Part shown: positions 17,180-26,217 of the stretch, piece by piece
How the letters are laid out: each line of letters opens with the position of its first letter
How positions within the stretch are numbered: position 1 is the stretch's first letter
Notes under the pieces: model-generated
Told to the model about the DNA's origin: nothing
What the model saw: only the letters and a program-made list of their open reading frames with translations
Databases searched by the model: none
Program-made: the position numbers and the translations under genes
Source of the DNA: Candidatus Heimdallarchaeota archaeon
GTDB lineage: Archaea; Asgardarchaeota; Heimdallarchaeia; JABLTI01
DNA length: 43,594 nucleotides
Direction: 5' to 3'
Assembly: GCA_019058275.1 (NCBI GenBank)
Contig: JAHLVW010000110.1
Coordinates: 1 to 43,594, forward strand

Positions 17180-18545
17180 AAACTACAGCACCAGAGTAGA
17201 AGAAAGCAGAATAAGAAAAATGCGAAACTTACTTAATATGACTCGAGTATTCGCTGGAATAGTTTTCGTAAGTGCCTTTGCTCTAGTAGTGAGCTCAATA
17301 GATCCTGTGATTTGGAACTCTCAGTCATTTTGGTTTGGTTTGAAATTCTTTATCTTTGTATTTGAATTACTATTCCTCTTGATTGGTTATGCAATAGCTT
17401 TCATTTTGGGTTATGATGATGCAGGTGCAATTGCTTTAATGGATGCTATTCATACTGCTATATTTGGAGGAAATGAGACTATAATGGGAATTGATGCTCA
17501 GGATTTACTCACAAATCCTTTACAATTACCTACTCAACACAATATCATTGATTCCCTCTACGGTTTTCTAATAATAGTTGCACTTGCTGTTGCTCTTATT
17601 TCAGGATTAGGTTTCTTAAGAGATTGTAATCCCGCCATATCAGCAATTTCATTCTTTGCAATGAATATTGTTTTAGGTTTAGCTGCATTAAATGATAAAT
17701 TGCTAATTTCAATGGATTTTGATACAGGAAATCTAATTCAGATGGTTTTCTCGAAATTAATCATGACAGCATTTATGATCTATTTCGCTTTAGAATTAAG
17801 TTTTCAAGCAGGATATATTTACAGCGTAATTGGTCCAAATATTCAACGACACAAAAGAATATCAATGAATATAAAAAGACTAAAGGAATTTGAGATGCCA
17901 CTTGCTGAAACAAGAAGAACAACTGAAGAAGAAGATGAAGATTCAAGGAGTACTTTAGTACGAGGTAAAAATACCTCGGCTGCTAGACTAAAAGTTACTA
18001 CTGCTTTTTCGCAATTCAGGGGAATGGTTGGTAAAAAATTATTCAAGATTTCAGCTGAAGAAGATTGGGATAAAATGAATAATCGGTTAAAAACCTTTTA
18101 TTCTAAACTTGAAGTGAATGACCCTCTTATCTCAGTTTCTTTGTCCGCATCTTCGTATACTCCTTCGCTTGCTAGATTAATACTGATAATTACTTCAGGA
18201 ACCTTATTTAGAATGGTCATGTTATTATTGCTATCTTGGCTTGCATTAAATCCAGTACCCATTTTACGTTTCTTAAATATGCCAGATTCAATAATAACTA
18301 GCATTGAATCAGGACAACCAGAAATGATACTAGTTGTTTTAGCACCATTATCAATACTATTCATGTTGATTGGTTTGATTGTTCAGTTTATACAAAGAAG
18401 AGCATCAGAAAGAATGGAAAAATTGAGAGCAGGACCTGTAATCCATTCAGTATCAGAAGAAAAGGACAAAGAAAGAAGATTGCGTTTAAGAAGGAGATCT
18501 TCCAGATCTGAACCGAGAACAGAAAGCAACCAAAATGCCCAATAG
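17166..18545 (+). CDS. polytopic membrane protein of the MoxR cluster, unknown function
   Basis: 459 residues from TTG 17166, or TTG 17172, which sits 10 nt after the AGGAGG at 17156-17161. About seven hydrophobic segments lie near 27-47, 55-80, 134-152, 160-175, 190-215, 337-360 and 385-408. Between segments 5 and 6 is a charged cytosolic region of about 110 residues containing an acidic run (TTEEEDEDSR). The tail is strongly basic and Ser/Arg-rich. No family is recognised. Overlap with the DUF58 gene shows it belongs to the same operon, so it may be a membrane platform for the MoxR/DUF58 machinery. Confidence 0.65.
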   Translation: MVLSENYSTRVEESRIRKMRNLLNMTRVFAGIVFVSAFALVVSSIDPVIWNSQSFWFGLKFFIFVFELLFLLIGYAIAFILGYDDAGAIALMDAIHTAIFGGNETIMGIDAQDLLTNPLQLPTQHNIIDSLYGFLIIVALAVALISGLGFLRDCNPAISAISFFAMNIVLGLAALNDKLLISMDFDTGNLIQMVFSKLIMTAFMIYFALELSFQAGYIYSVIGPNIQRHKRISMNIKRLKEFEMPLAETRRTTEEEDEDSRSTLVRGKNTSAARLKVTTAFSQFRGMVGKKLFKISAEEDWDKMNNRLKTFYSKLEVNDPLISVSLSASSYTPSLARLILIITSGTLFRMVMLLLLSWLALNPVPILRFLNMPDSIITSIESGQPEMILVVLAPLSILFMLIGLIVQFIQRRASERMEKLRAGPVIHSVSEEKDKERRLRLRRRSSRSEPRTESNQNAQ

Positions 18546-18612
18546 TTAAAGTATTTAACTGCTAATTTTCATTATGTTATGAAATAGATTATAATTAGTT
18601 GGGTGATATGTT

Positions 18613-19662
18613 TTGTCCAAAAAAAAGGATACCTTAGCAATTGGAGTAGACCTTGGAACTAGCCTTACAAAGCTAGTAGGTCCAGCTGGGAAGAAAATAG
18701 TAAAAATCCCTAGCCTTGTAGGAGATCCAAATCCTGGTTGGAAAGGATTAGGAACAGATAAATCTTGGATAAATAACCTTGTTCTTCAAACAGATGATGG
18801 TAAGAAGTATTTTGTTGGAGAATTAGCAAGACTTCAAAGTGAAATTAAACGACCATTAGCTGAATCTGGCAAAATGAAAAGTATGAAAGATGCAATAATT
18901 GCTATTAAAGCAGCATTATCTAATTTTGTAGAAAAAGATTATGCCAATCTTACTATTGCAACAGGCGTACCAGTAGCAAGTCCTCAAGATGAAATGACAA
19001 CACTTAGTAAGGGTCTTAAAGGAGCAATGACCGTCAATGTAGCTAATGATGCAACTGGGGAAGAAAAACAAATCAATTTGAAAATTGAACAATGCTTAGT
19101 AATGCCAGTTTGTTACGGTTCATATTATGAAATCTTGAAAACCTCTGGTGAGGATCGAGCAGTTGATGCTGTGGTTGTAGATATAGGTGCTGGAGCAACA
19201 AATATACTAACGGTCTATGAAGGACGATTAATGAGAACTGCTAGTGGTTCAGTTCAGGAATCAATCTCAACTCTTGCTGAAAGATTAGCAAGTAATCTAA
19301 ATCAACAAACCGGTAAGATTTTACGACCTTTCGAGTTGATTAAAGCTATTGAAGTAGGAAGGAAAAATGTCATGGTTGCTGGTGAGCAATATGACATTTC
19401 TGATACGATTAACTATTATGTAGGTTCAATTTCTGATATTATTGTTGATGAACTTCAAACACTTCTTGGTTCATTACCACCCGATGCTTGGATTGAAAAA
19501 GTAATTCTAACAGGTGGTGGTGCAGAAGTATTCGGAAGCAATATGAAGAACATTTTAACAGAAAATAACATTGTACATTCACCTGATGAAGTGATTGTAC
19601 CAAAAGATCCTGTTCTAGCAAATGCAATGGGATTCCAGAAAATAGCAGAAGCTCGAGCCTAA
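18613..19662 (+). CDS. archaeal actin-like ATPase (Ta0583/ParM-like)
   Basis: 349 residues from TTG 18613, behind a GGTGAT ribosome site. The actin-fold nucleotide motifs are all present: phosphate 1 IGVDLGTSLTKLVG (10-23), phosphate 2 VVVDIGAGATNILTVY (187-202) and the adenosine motif VILTGGGAEVFG (297-308). Length and C-terminal pattern (VPKDPVLANAMGFQKIAEA) resemble Thermoplasma Ta0583 and ParM/AlfA-type proteins rather than MreB, crenactin or the long eukaryote-like Asgard actins. It may form filaments for segregation or shape. It lies 67 bp behind the MoxR cluster on the same strand and ends at a hairpin terminator. Confidence 0.85.
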   Translation: MSKKKDTLAIGVDLGTSLTKLVGPAGKKIVKIPSLVGDPNPGWKGLGTDKSWINNLVLQTDDGKKYFVGELARLQSEIKRPLAESGKMKSMKDAIIAIKAALSNFVEKDYANLTIATGVPVASPQDEMTTLSKGLKGAMTVNVANDATGEEKQINLKIEQCLVMPVCYGSYYEILKTSGEDRAVDAVVVDIGAGATNILTVYEGRLMRTASGSVQESISTLAERLASNLNQQTGKILRPFELIKAIEVGRKNVMVAGEQYDISDTINYYVGSISDIIVDELQTLLGSLPPDAWIEKVILTGGGAEVFGSNMKNILTENNIVHSPDEVIVPKDPVLANAMGFQKIAEARA

Positions 19663-19678
19663 ATTAAAAACATAAAGT

Positions 19679-19699
19679 GATTCGCTAAAATAGCGAATC
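19679..19699. terminator. hairpin between convergent actin-like and pirin genes
   Basis: A perfect 9-bp stem, GATTCGCTA and TAGCGAATC, with an AAA loop lies 17 bp after the actin-like stop and is followed by a T-rich run (GTTTCTTTC). It lies between convergent genes and could terminate both. Archaeal termination often needs only the U-tract, so the hairpin's role is inferred. Confidence 0.5.
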
Positions 19700-19719
19700 G
19701 TTTCTTTCATATTTTTCTA

Positions 19720-20586
19720 TTAATCATTTTTTTTCTTTTGCTTAATGAACGTGCCATTTCGATATTCTTGAAAGGCAATTCGCAGTTCTTCATTTGTATT
19801 CATGACAATGGGTCCATTCCATGCAACAGGTTCACCTATTGGTTTGCCTGAGATTAGTAAGAATCGAACAGGAGCAACTCTAGTATAGATTTCAACAAAG
19901 TCTTCATCTTTATACAAAACTAAGTTATCTTTACCAATTGCTTCTTTCTGTTTTGAATCGAAAAATCCTTCGCCATCAAAAATGTAAGCAAAAACATTAT
20001 GCCCTTGTTTTACCGGATGCTTAAAATGAGCATTCGATTCTAAAGCTACATCAAAATATTCAGGTTCAGTAACAATATCCTGTACTGGACCTTTTGTACC
20101 GTTTATTTCACCACAGATTATTTTTACTTTCACTTTATCTTTCAAAGTTACTTCTGGAATTTCATCACATGAGACATCTCTATAATGAGGATGCATCATT
20201 TTATCCTTTGCAGGGAGATTAGCCCATAACTGAAAACCTTGCATTAATCCTTTATGTTCATGTGGCATTTCTTGATGGATAATTCCGCAACCAGCAGTCA
20301 TCCATTGAACATCACCAGTACCGATTGTTCCACTATTACCTAAACTATCCTCATGTAAAACCTTTCCTTCTATCATGTAAGTTATAGTTTCAATACCTCT
20401 GTGGGGGTGCCATGGAAAACCAGCAAGATAATCATCTGGATTATCTGATCCAAAATGATCAAGAAGTAGAAAGGGATCAAAAAGTGAAACCTCATGATAA
20501 CCAAAAACACGTTTTAAATGAACTCCAGCTCCCTCAAGTGTTGGACGATTTTTTAGAATTTTTTTTATCATACGTTCTTTAGTCAA
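19720..20586 (-). CDS. pirin-family bicupin
   Basis: 288 residues. The N-terminal cupin has the metal ligands H60 and H62 (FPWHPHRGIET), H104 and E106 (IIHQEMPHE), the standard pirin set for Fe(II). The second cupin covers about 165-270. It includes the family elements RPTLEGAGVHLKRVFG and FDPFLLLDHFG at the start. Bacterial and archaeal pirins include quercetinase-type dioxygenases and metabolic regulators; the actual role is unknown. It is a single gene, with ATG at 20586. Confidence 0.9.
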   Translation of the reverse strand: MTKERMIKKILKNRPTLEGAGVHLKRVFGYHEVSLFDPFLLLDHFGSDNPDDYLAGFPWHPHRGIETITYMIEGKVLHEDSLGNSGTIGTGDVQWMTAGCGIIHQEMPHEHKGLMQGFQLWANLPAKDKMMHPHYRDVSCDEIPEVTLKDKVKVKIICGEINGTKGPVQDIVTEPEYFDVALESNAHFKHPVKQGHNVFAYIFDGEGFFDSKQKEAIGKDNLVLYKDEDFVEIYTRVAPVRFLLISGKPIGEPVAWNGPIVMNTNEELRIAFQEYRNGTFIKQKKKND

Positions 20587-20773
20587 AATATTTTCTCCAA
20601 GAATTAGTTTTATCTCATAAGAAATAACACTAAAATTTGATTAAAACATTCTTCTACATAAAGTAAATTTGAACAATCGAAAAGTTTTCTAAAATAAGAT
20701 AGAAGCTTTGAAACAAAATATTCTGACTTTCAATGACAAAAAAAGTATTGCCAATTGGAGAAATAACATTACC

Positions 20774-21481
20774 TTAGAGTTTTTCACCGATTTCTTTTCT
20801 TACAAGTTTATCTGCCAATAATAATGGTAGAGGAAGTTTTGTACGATAAACTTGATTTTGAATAAACTCTCGAGTAATATTGATAACTATATGCAAGTCA
20901 ATGAGATGACCTTGAGATAAAAAGATAGGTTTGGCAGGAGGTTTTGATGATTGAAATGCCACACCAATAGTTTCTTCTTCAAAGATTATGTCCGAATAGC
21001 CACCTTTCAAGAGATTAGAATCATATTCACCTAAAAGTAACTTCTTAGCAACACCGAATGTTGGTTGATTTAATTCAAGTCCCATCTGAGATGCTAATCC
21101 AATTTTGTGAGGATGGATAATTCCATTACCATCAAAAATGTACACATCAGGTTTTTCTTCTAGTTTTTTGATAACTGCATGATACCCTAAAGATTCCCGA
21201 AAATGCAAAAAACTAGGAACATAAGGAATGGGTGGTTTAAAGAATTCAATGACCTCTTCAACAATTTCAAGAGTTCTAAAATCAACAACTACAATACCTG
21301 CACAAGCAATCTTGTCGGTTTTATCGTAAGCCACATCTAGACCAGCAACTAAACGAGTATCACCTAATTTTAAATTCCCATCTAAAATGATTTGATCTGC
21401 TAATTCAATTTGCTTTTGACGAACAGGTACTAATCTTGAATGGTATTCTTTTGGGATGTCTAATTGCTGATTATTGTTCAT
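20774..21481 (-). CDS. nfi: endonuclease V
   Basis: About 235 residues from the ATG at 21481; the upstream in-frame extension to 21514 is not conserved-looking. Family motifs present are AGLDVAY (first metal-binding Asp), the PYVPSFLHFRE wedge region (family PYIPG..FRE), DGNGIIHPHKIGLASQMG (second Asp and the His-rich core) and GVAKKLL with the Lys. Endonuclease V cleaves DNA or RNA one base 3' to deoxyinosine or inosine. All catalytic positions look intact. Confidence 0.93.
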   Translation of the reverse strand: MNNNQQLDIPKEYHSRLVPVRQKQIELADQIILDGNLKLGDTRLVAGLDVAYDKTDKIACAGIVVVDFRTLEIVEEVIEFFKPPIPYVPSFLHFRESLGYHAVIKKLEEKPDVYIFDGNGIIHPHKIGLASQMGLELNQPTFGVAKKLLLGEYDSNLLKGGYSDIIFEEETIGVAFQSSKPPAKPIFLSQGHLIDLHIVINITREFIQNQVYRTKLPLPLLLADKLVRKEIGEKL

Positions 21482-21617
21482 ACTAATACAAATCACTCTT
21501 AAGTTTAAAAACATTCGAAAAAAATAGCAACAGATAACATCAAAAGATTAATCACAACTCAACCGTAATCTTTTTTAAATTGCTTTGAAAGACACAAAAA
21601 TAGTCCCAAATAAATCA

Positions 21618-21704
21618 GCCGGGGTGTCCTAGCCTGGTAGGGAGATGGATTGCTAATCCATTGTGCTTACGCACGCGCGGGTTCAAATCCCGTCCCCGGC
21701 ACCA
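21618..21704 (+). tRNA. tRNA-Ser(GCT), CCA encoded
   Basis: A seven-base-pair acceptor stem, GCCGGGG (21618-21624) with CCCCGGC (21694-21700), discriminator A, and encoded CCA at 21702-21704. The anticodon stem is ATGGA/TCCAT with loop TTGCTAA, anticodon GCT at 21652-21654. There is a long class II variable arm (GTGCTTACGCAC) and a T-arm CGGG-TTCAAAT-CCCG. There is no intron. A T6 run follows directly as terminator, and a TTTTTTAAATT element 40-50 bp upstream is a plausible TATA box. Ser tRNAs of archaea usually have discriminator G, so the A is slightly unusual. Confidence 0.95.
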
Positions 21705-21718
21705 TTTTTTGATTTGTT

Positions 21719-22628
21719 TTATTCAACTCTTAAAATATAGCGATAACAAGGTTCAAACTTGAGTTCCAACTGCTCATAATGCTTGAGAAGGTTGACATCT
21801 CTCACTTCATGCCATAATGTTTCATAACCTACCTCTTTTGCTTTATTTGTTAGATACATAAAAGTGTCAATGATTACATCTTTGATTAAATCTTTATTAC
21901 CATCATTTGCTAAATGATGAACCTCTAAAAATGCTCTACCTGGAATTTCTAGATAGTTATCACCTTTAAAGACAAGGCCATAAGCAATATTTTGCTCTAT
22001 TTGAGTAATTGCTCGAGCAATTAGAGTTTTATTTGCATAATAGTTATCTAATCTCTCACGTAACTCATCTCTGGATTGAGAATTGATCTTGCTTATCGTT
22101 TCAATTAAGTAATCATTATAGTTCTCATCACTTTCATTGAAAATTGAACTCTTGGTATCAATATAGCCTGAAGTTAATAAATTACTAACAGAAAATAAAG
22201 TCACATAACTAAGCAATATACGTTCACCAAAACCATGCCTTTCTAGAATTTGTATTGTATCACCCCATCCAGGCATAGCAATAGTTCGAATTACTTTTAC
22301 TCCTTGAGATGCTAAAATATTGTTTGCTATATCCATAAGCTCTTTTTCTATGTGTTCAAAACCTTTGCGAATAAAAGGTATATGAATAGACCCCCATAAG
22401 ACTTCATCAATTTCTTTCTCAACTGTGCTACTTAGAAATCCCACTAATTTATTATTTTCATATGCAATAATGATGAGTGTTTGCTGTAAATCCCTTTTGG
22501 GAATAGCTCTTTGAGAGTGATTCTTTATTTGGATACCAAATAACCCAATCCCATTCCTTAATTACATCCTTTACAAGTTCAATCTGATCATCAAGTTGGG
22601 ATCCGTCATAGGTTTTGAAAATAGCCAT
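21719..22628 (-). pseudogene. double-GNAT acetyltransferase-like protein, split by a frameshift
   Basis: The longest clean frame (22444 to 21719, 241 residues) lacks an N-terminus. Its first residues are the middle of a GNAT strand (GFLSS). The missing start lies in another frame: ATG at 22628 opens MAIFKTYDGSQLDDQIELVK and runs to about 22520. From there the first frame carries NHSQRAIPKRDLQQTLIIIA, then YENNKLVGFLSS, without interruption. One base near AATAAAGAATC (about 22515-22525) separates the two. The reconstructed protein of about 300 residues has two GNAT-like repeats, each ending in a pattern such as ILERHGFGER and HYEQLELKFEP. Either a frameshift mutation or an indel error is possible. 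The acetyl acceptor is unknown. Confidence 0.6.
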
Positions 22629-22771
22629 AAGCAATCAACTACAAAATAATTCTTATTTTAGAACATAAATAGCTTCATTTTTATCTTTTTACAATAAATA
22701 CAAGTTGTGTTTCTATAAATTATACTAGATTGCTCAAAATATATTTTACTACCAATTTTTATTACATATTC

Positions 22772-23329
22772 ATGAACTCCAAGAATTTCCTAATGAAGCA
22801 ATTAGAGGAAACAGCGAAAATTATTGATTGGACAGTCAATCAAATATCTAAGGAAAGATTACTAGAAACCCCTCCTCATGGAAATCATCCAAACGCAACA
22901 GATTATATCAAAGGGTATTTTGGAAAATGGTCTGCTTATAGAATATTATTCCATCTTGTTTTCTATGAAGAAAATCATGTTATATCTAGTTTAAAGAAGT
23001 ATTTAGAAGAACCCGTAGCTATTTCTGAAAACGAGTTAAACGAAGAGGATGCTTGGAATAGAGATTTAGTCCTAGGTGTAAATGTGGATGAATTGTTGAA
23101 ACGACTTCATCTTGTGAGAAAGATGCAAATAAAAATTATTAATAGAATGGATGAAAATCAATGGTCTGCTGATACTGGTCACTCAAGTTGTTTGGATTCA
23201 TCTCCTGAATTTATTACCTCAAAAACAATTCAACATACTTTAGAGCACGGGAATAAATTATTACGAATAGCTTTATTCTGGGATAGACACTTACAAATGC
23301 TAGATCAAAAGAAAAAAAATCCCGATTAA
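22772..23329 (+). CDS. DinB-fold (DinB/YfiT-like) metal-binding protein
   Basis: About 185 residues from the ATG at 22772; the longer frame from a TTG at 22730 begins inside the probable promoter (TATAAATTATAC at 22714-22725). It has a four-helix-bundle pattern with candidate metal ligands in SAYRILFHLVFYEE and TIQHTLEHGNKLL, the His triad layout of the DinB superfamily, and conserved-looking Trp at the bundle ends. Members act as thiol (mycothiol, bacillithiol) S-transferases or have unknown roles. No thiol partner genes are near, so the substrate is unknown. Confidence 0.7.
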   Translation: MNSKNFLMKQLEETAKIIDWTVNQISKERLLETPPHGNHPNATDYIKGYFGKWSAYRILFHLVFYEENHVISSLKKYLEEPVAISENELNEEDAWNRDLVLGVNVDELLKRLHLVRKMQIKIINRMDENQWSADTGHSSCLDSSPEFITSKTIQHTLEHGNKLLRIALFWDRHLQMLDQKKKNPD

Positions 23330-23449
23330 ATTAAATTCATTTCGAAAATGCAATTGCTGATTCTGCTTTTTCTTTCATATTTGTTTTTTACAAATTGTGA
23401 GTTAATCTTAAAAGATAAGTACACAGTAAGATGTTTAGGATGATTTTCT

Positions 23450-24838
23450 ATGAGAGATTTATTGAAAATTGCTATCGATGAAAGACCAGATGGAGTACAT
23501 GTCGAAGCACGGTATCATCAAAGAAAGAGAATAGAAGTTCGTGCAGATAAAGGAAGACTCCAAAGGACAATCGTCGATGATTTTGCCGGTATTGGAATCA
23601 GAGTTCTTCATAAAGGAGCATGGGGGTATGCAAGCACTAGTGAATTAAATAACAAAGCAGTAAAAGAAACATTGAAAAACGCTGTAGCTGCTGCTGAGAA
23701 TTTGGCTCCAAGTATGAAAGAGAAGATTGAGCTTGCTCCAATAAAACCTGTAACTGGTTCATTCAAATCAATAGGTAAGGATCCATTTGCAAATCACACT
23801 ATTGAAGAAAGAGTAAATCTTGTAATGAATGCTGACAAGTTAGTTAGAGAAGCTGATGAGAGAATAAAAGGATCAATGGTTTTCTTAAGAGAACCAAGCA
23901 ATCATCGAATAATAATGAATTCAGATGGAACTGATGTAGAATTATTTGACAGTAGACCTGATTTCTACATTCAAGCAACTGCTGCTGAAGCGGGAAAAAT
24001 AATGCCATATTATTCAGTAAATGGTATAACTGGTGGATGGGAGATATTTAAGAAATATACACCAGAAGACATGGCTAAGAAAGCAGTAGAAACTTCAATT
24101 GATTTGCTAGAGGCTCCATTAGCTAAAGGCGGAAAACATACAGTTATTATGGAACCATCAGTAGTAGGAATAATTTGTCATGAAGCAATAGGACATACAG
24201 TTGAAAGTGATTTTGTTCTAGCAGGAAGCGCTGCAAAAGGTAAAATTGGGAAAAAAGTTGCTAGCGAACTAGTAACAATGGTAGATACAGGAGAACAAAA
24301 AACTGCTGGAGGATGGTTAGAAGTGGATGATGCAGGAGTAAAAAGTAAAAAAACTGTTATCATTAAAGAAGGGATAATGAAATCCTATCTACACAGTAGA
24401 TTTACTGCACACCATTTTGGAGTAAAACCAACTGGAAACGAACGAGCATGGGAATATAATGTAGAACCACTGATAAGAATGAGAAACACTTACCTAGAAC
24501 CAGGAAACTTTACAAAAGAAGAACTACTGGAGGATATAAAATTTGGATATCTGTGTGTTCAACCGGGAGGTGGACAAGCAGATAGTACAGCAGAATTCAT
24601 GTTTTCTATAACAGAAGCTTATGAAATAAAGGATGGAGAAATAGGTGGACTAGTGAAAAATGTCACTTTAACTGGAGATGCCTTTGAGGTATTACAATCA
24701 GTGAAAGGAGTAGGAAAGGATTGGAAACTAGACATGGGGAGCGGACATTGTGGTAAGTGGCAGCCAGCTAAAGTTGATGGCGGTGGTGGACCAACTAAAG
24801 CAACAACTTTAGTCTCAGGTGAAGTAGGAGGAAAATAA
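23450..24838 (+). CDS. tldD: TldD, catalytic subunit of the TldD/TldE metalloprotease
   Basis: 462 residues. The zinc motif HEAIGH is at 244-249, and the family's C-terminal Cys lies in the GSGHCGK stretch near residue 430. N-terminal elements RADKGRLQRT and GIGIRVLHKGAWGYAST are typical. TldD and TldE (PmbA) form a heterodimer that degrades unfolded peptides and trims modified peptides such as microcin B17. The partner gene follows two bp later. An AGGATG ribosome site precedes the ATG. Confidence 0.93.
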   Translation: MRDLLKIAIDERPDGVHVEARYHQRKRIEVRADKGRLQRTIVDDFAGIGIRVLHKGAWGYASTSELNNKAVKETLKNAVAAAENLAPSMKEKIELAPIKPVTGSFKSIGKDPFANHTIEERVNLVMNADKLVREADERIKGSMVFLREPSNHRIIMNSDGTDVELFDSRPDFYIQATAAEAGKIMPYYSVNGITGGWEIFKKYTPEDMAKKAVETSIDLLEAPLAKGGKHTVIMEPSVVGIICHEAIGHTVESDFVLAGSAAKGKIGKKVASELVTMVDTGEQKTAGGWLEVDDAGVKSKKTVIIKEGIMKSYLHSRFTAHHFGVKPTGNERAWEYNVEPLIRMRNTYLEPGNFTKEELLEDIKFGYLCVQPGGGQADSTAEFMFSITEAYEIKDGEIGGLVKNVTLTGDAFEVLQSVKGVGKDWKLDMGSGHCGKWQPAKVDGGGGPTKATTLVSGEVGGK

Positions 24839-24839
24839 G

Positions 24840-26180
24840 ATGTCTGATATTTTAGCTACGTTAGAACCATTAATTGGTAAGGCTCAAAAATTGGGTGCCG
24901 ATGAAGTTGAATTTTTCGCACAAAAATACTGTGTTAAAACAGTTAACTTTGAACACAATAATATGAAATCTGCTGTTGCCAGTATTGTTGATGGTATTGG
25001 CATTCGTGTTCTTAAGAATAAAGCTCTTGGTTTTGCTAGTGCTAATTCTCTTGATAAAATCAAAATCGAGGATGCTTTGAAGGAAGCTGTTGCTATTGCT
25101 AAGGTTACTCCTCCTGAAGATAATTACTTTTTATCTCCTAAACAAAAGATTACCAAAATTCCTGAAATGTATGATAAAGCCATAGAATCCTTTTCTATGG
25201 ATGATACAATTTCCTATAGTAGTAAGCTTTTGAAGACTGCTACTGAACACGACTCAAGAGTTACTGTTGATTCTGGTACATTTGCAGCTACTATTAGAGA
25301 GAGTGCTCTTGTTAACTCTAATGGAGTTAGTATTTCTGAAACTAAATCCCTCTTCAATTGGATGCTTTTCGGTATGGCGATTGATGGTGAAGATATTGGT
25401 TCATTTGATTATTGCTATGATTCAGTGGTCAATGTGAGTGATATCGACATAGAATTTACTGCTAAAGATTTTGCTGAAAAAGTTGTACGCAATCTAAATG
25501 CTCAAAAAACAGAATCCTTTGAAGGTCTTGCTGTTTTAACACCAGATGCTGTTGGTGATTTATTCTGGCTTTTAGTTAATGCCGCTACTGCTACTCAAAT
25601 TCAAGCTGGATCAAGTTTCTTACAAGATAAACTAGGAGATAAAATCGCTGTCGATGAGCTAACCATTGTTGATGATGGAACTCTGAAAGGTCAAAGTGCA
25701 AGTTCATCTTTTGATCGTGAGGGAGTCCCACACAAAAAATATAGTGTAATCGACAAAGGTATTTTCACTGGTGTCCTATATGATACTTTCACTGCTAACA
25801 AAGAAAACATAGAAAGCACGGGTCATGCATCTGGTACCTATAGAAATATTCCAAACATTTGGACCACTAATCTTGAATTGAAACCTGGCACTAAATCATA
25901 TGAAGAACTAATTTCTGAAATTGATCATGGAATTGTAGTAAACAGAATTAGTGCTGCTCCTGATCCAATCTCTGGTGATTTCTCTGCTGCTCTCAAAGGT
26001 TCTCAACTCATCAAAAACGGTGAAATGACTGATACATTACGAGAGATTACTGCTGTTGGTAATATTTTCACAAATCTGAATACTATTACTGGTATAAGTA
26101 AAGAACAAAGAGCACTTAGAGGAAATCAGAGCTGGTTAGTTCCATACATAGTCATGGATAAAATCAAATTTGTCTCATAA
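24840..26180 (+). CDS. pmbA: PmbA/TldE, non-catalytic subunit (copy 1)
   Basis: 446 residues beginning MSDILATLEPLIGKAQKLGA. It lacks the HExxxH zinc motif, as expected for TldE/PmbA. It has the family's pattern DKIKIEDALKEAVAIAK and the C-terminal glycine-rich STGHASGTYRNIPNIW region and PDPISGDFS. A strong GGAGG ribosome site lies inside the end of tldD, so the two are translationally coupled. It should pair with TldD. Confidence 0.9.
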   Translation: MSDILATLEPLIGKAQKLGADEVEFFAQKYCVKTVNFEHNNMKSAVASIVDGIGIRVLKNKALGFASANSLDKIKIEDALKEAVAIAKVTPPEDNYFLSPKQKITKIPEMYDKAIESFSMDDTISYSSKLLKTATEHDSRVTVDSGTFAATIRESALVNSNGVSISETKSLFNWMLFGMAIDGEDIGSFDYCYDSVVNVSDIDIEFTAKDFAEKVVRNLNAQKTESFEGLAVLTPDAVGDLFWLLVNAATATQIQAGSSFLQDKLGDKIAVDELTIVDDGTLKGQSASSSFDREGVPHKKYSVIDKGIFTGVLYDTFTANKENIESTGHASGTYRNIPNIWTTNLELKPGTKSYEELISEIDHGIVVNRISAAPDPISGDFSAALKGSQLIKNGEMTDTLREITAVGNIFTNLNTITGISKEQRALRGNQSWLVPYIVMDKIKFVS

Positions 26181-26191
26181 ACTTATGAGAC
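26172..26191. repeat. inverted repeat across the stop codon of pmbA copy 1
   Basis: GTCTCATAA and TTATGAGAC are perfect 9-bp arms with a 2-bp AC spacer. The TAA stop (26178-26180) is inside the left arm. The hairpin would sit 26 bp before the next pmbA start and could attenuate or separate expression of the second copy. No U-run follows, so a classical terminator is unlikely. Confidence 0.5.
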
Positions 26192-26217
26192 ATTTCTATT
26201 CATTTTTGAGGAATTCA

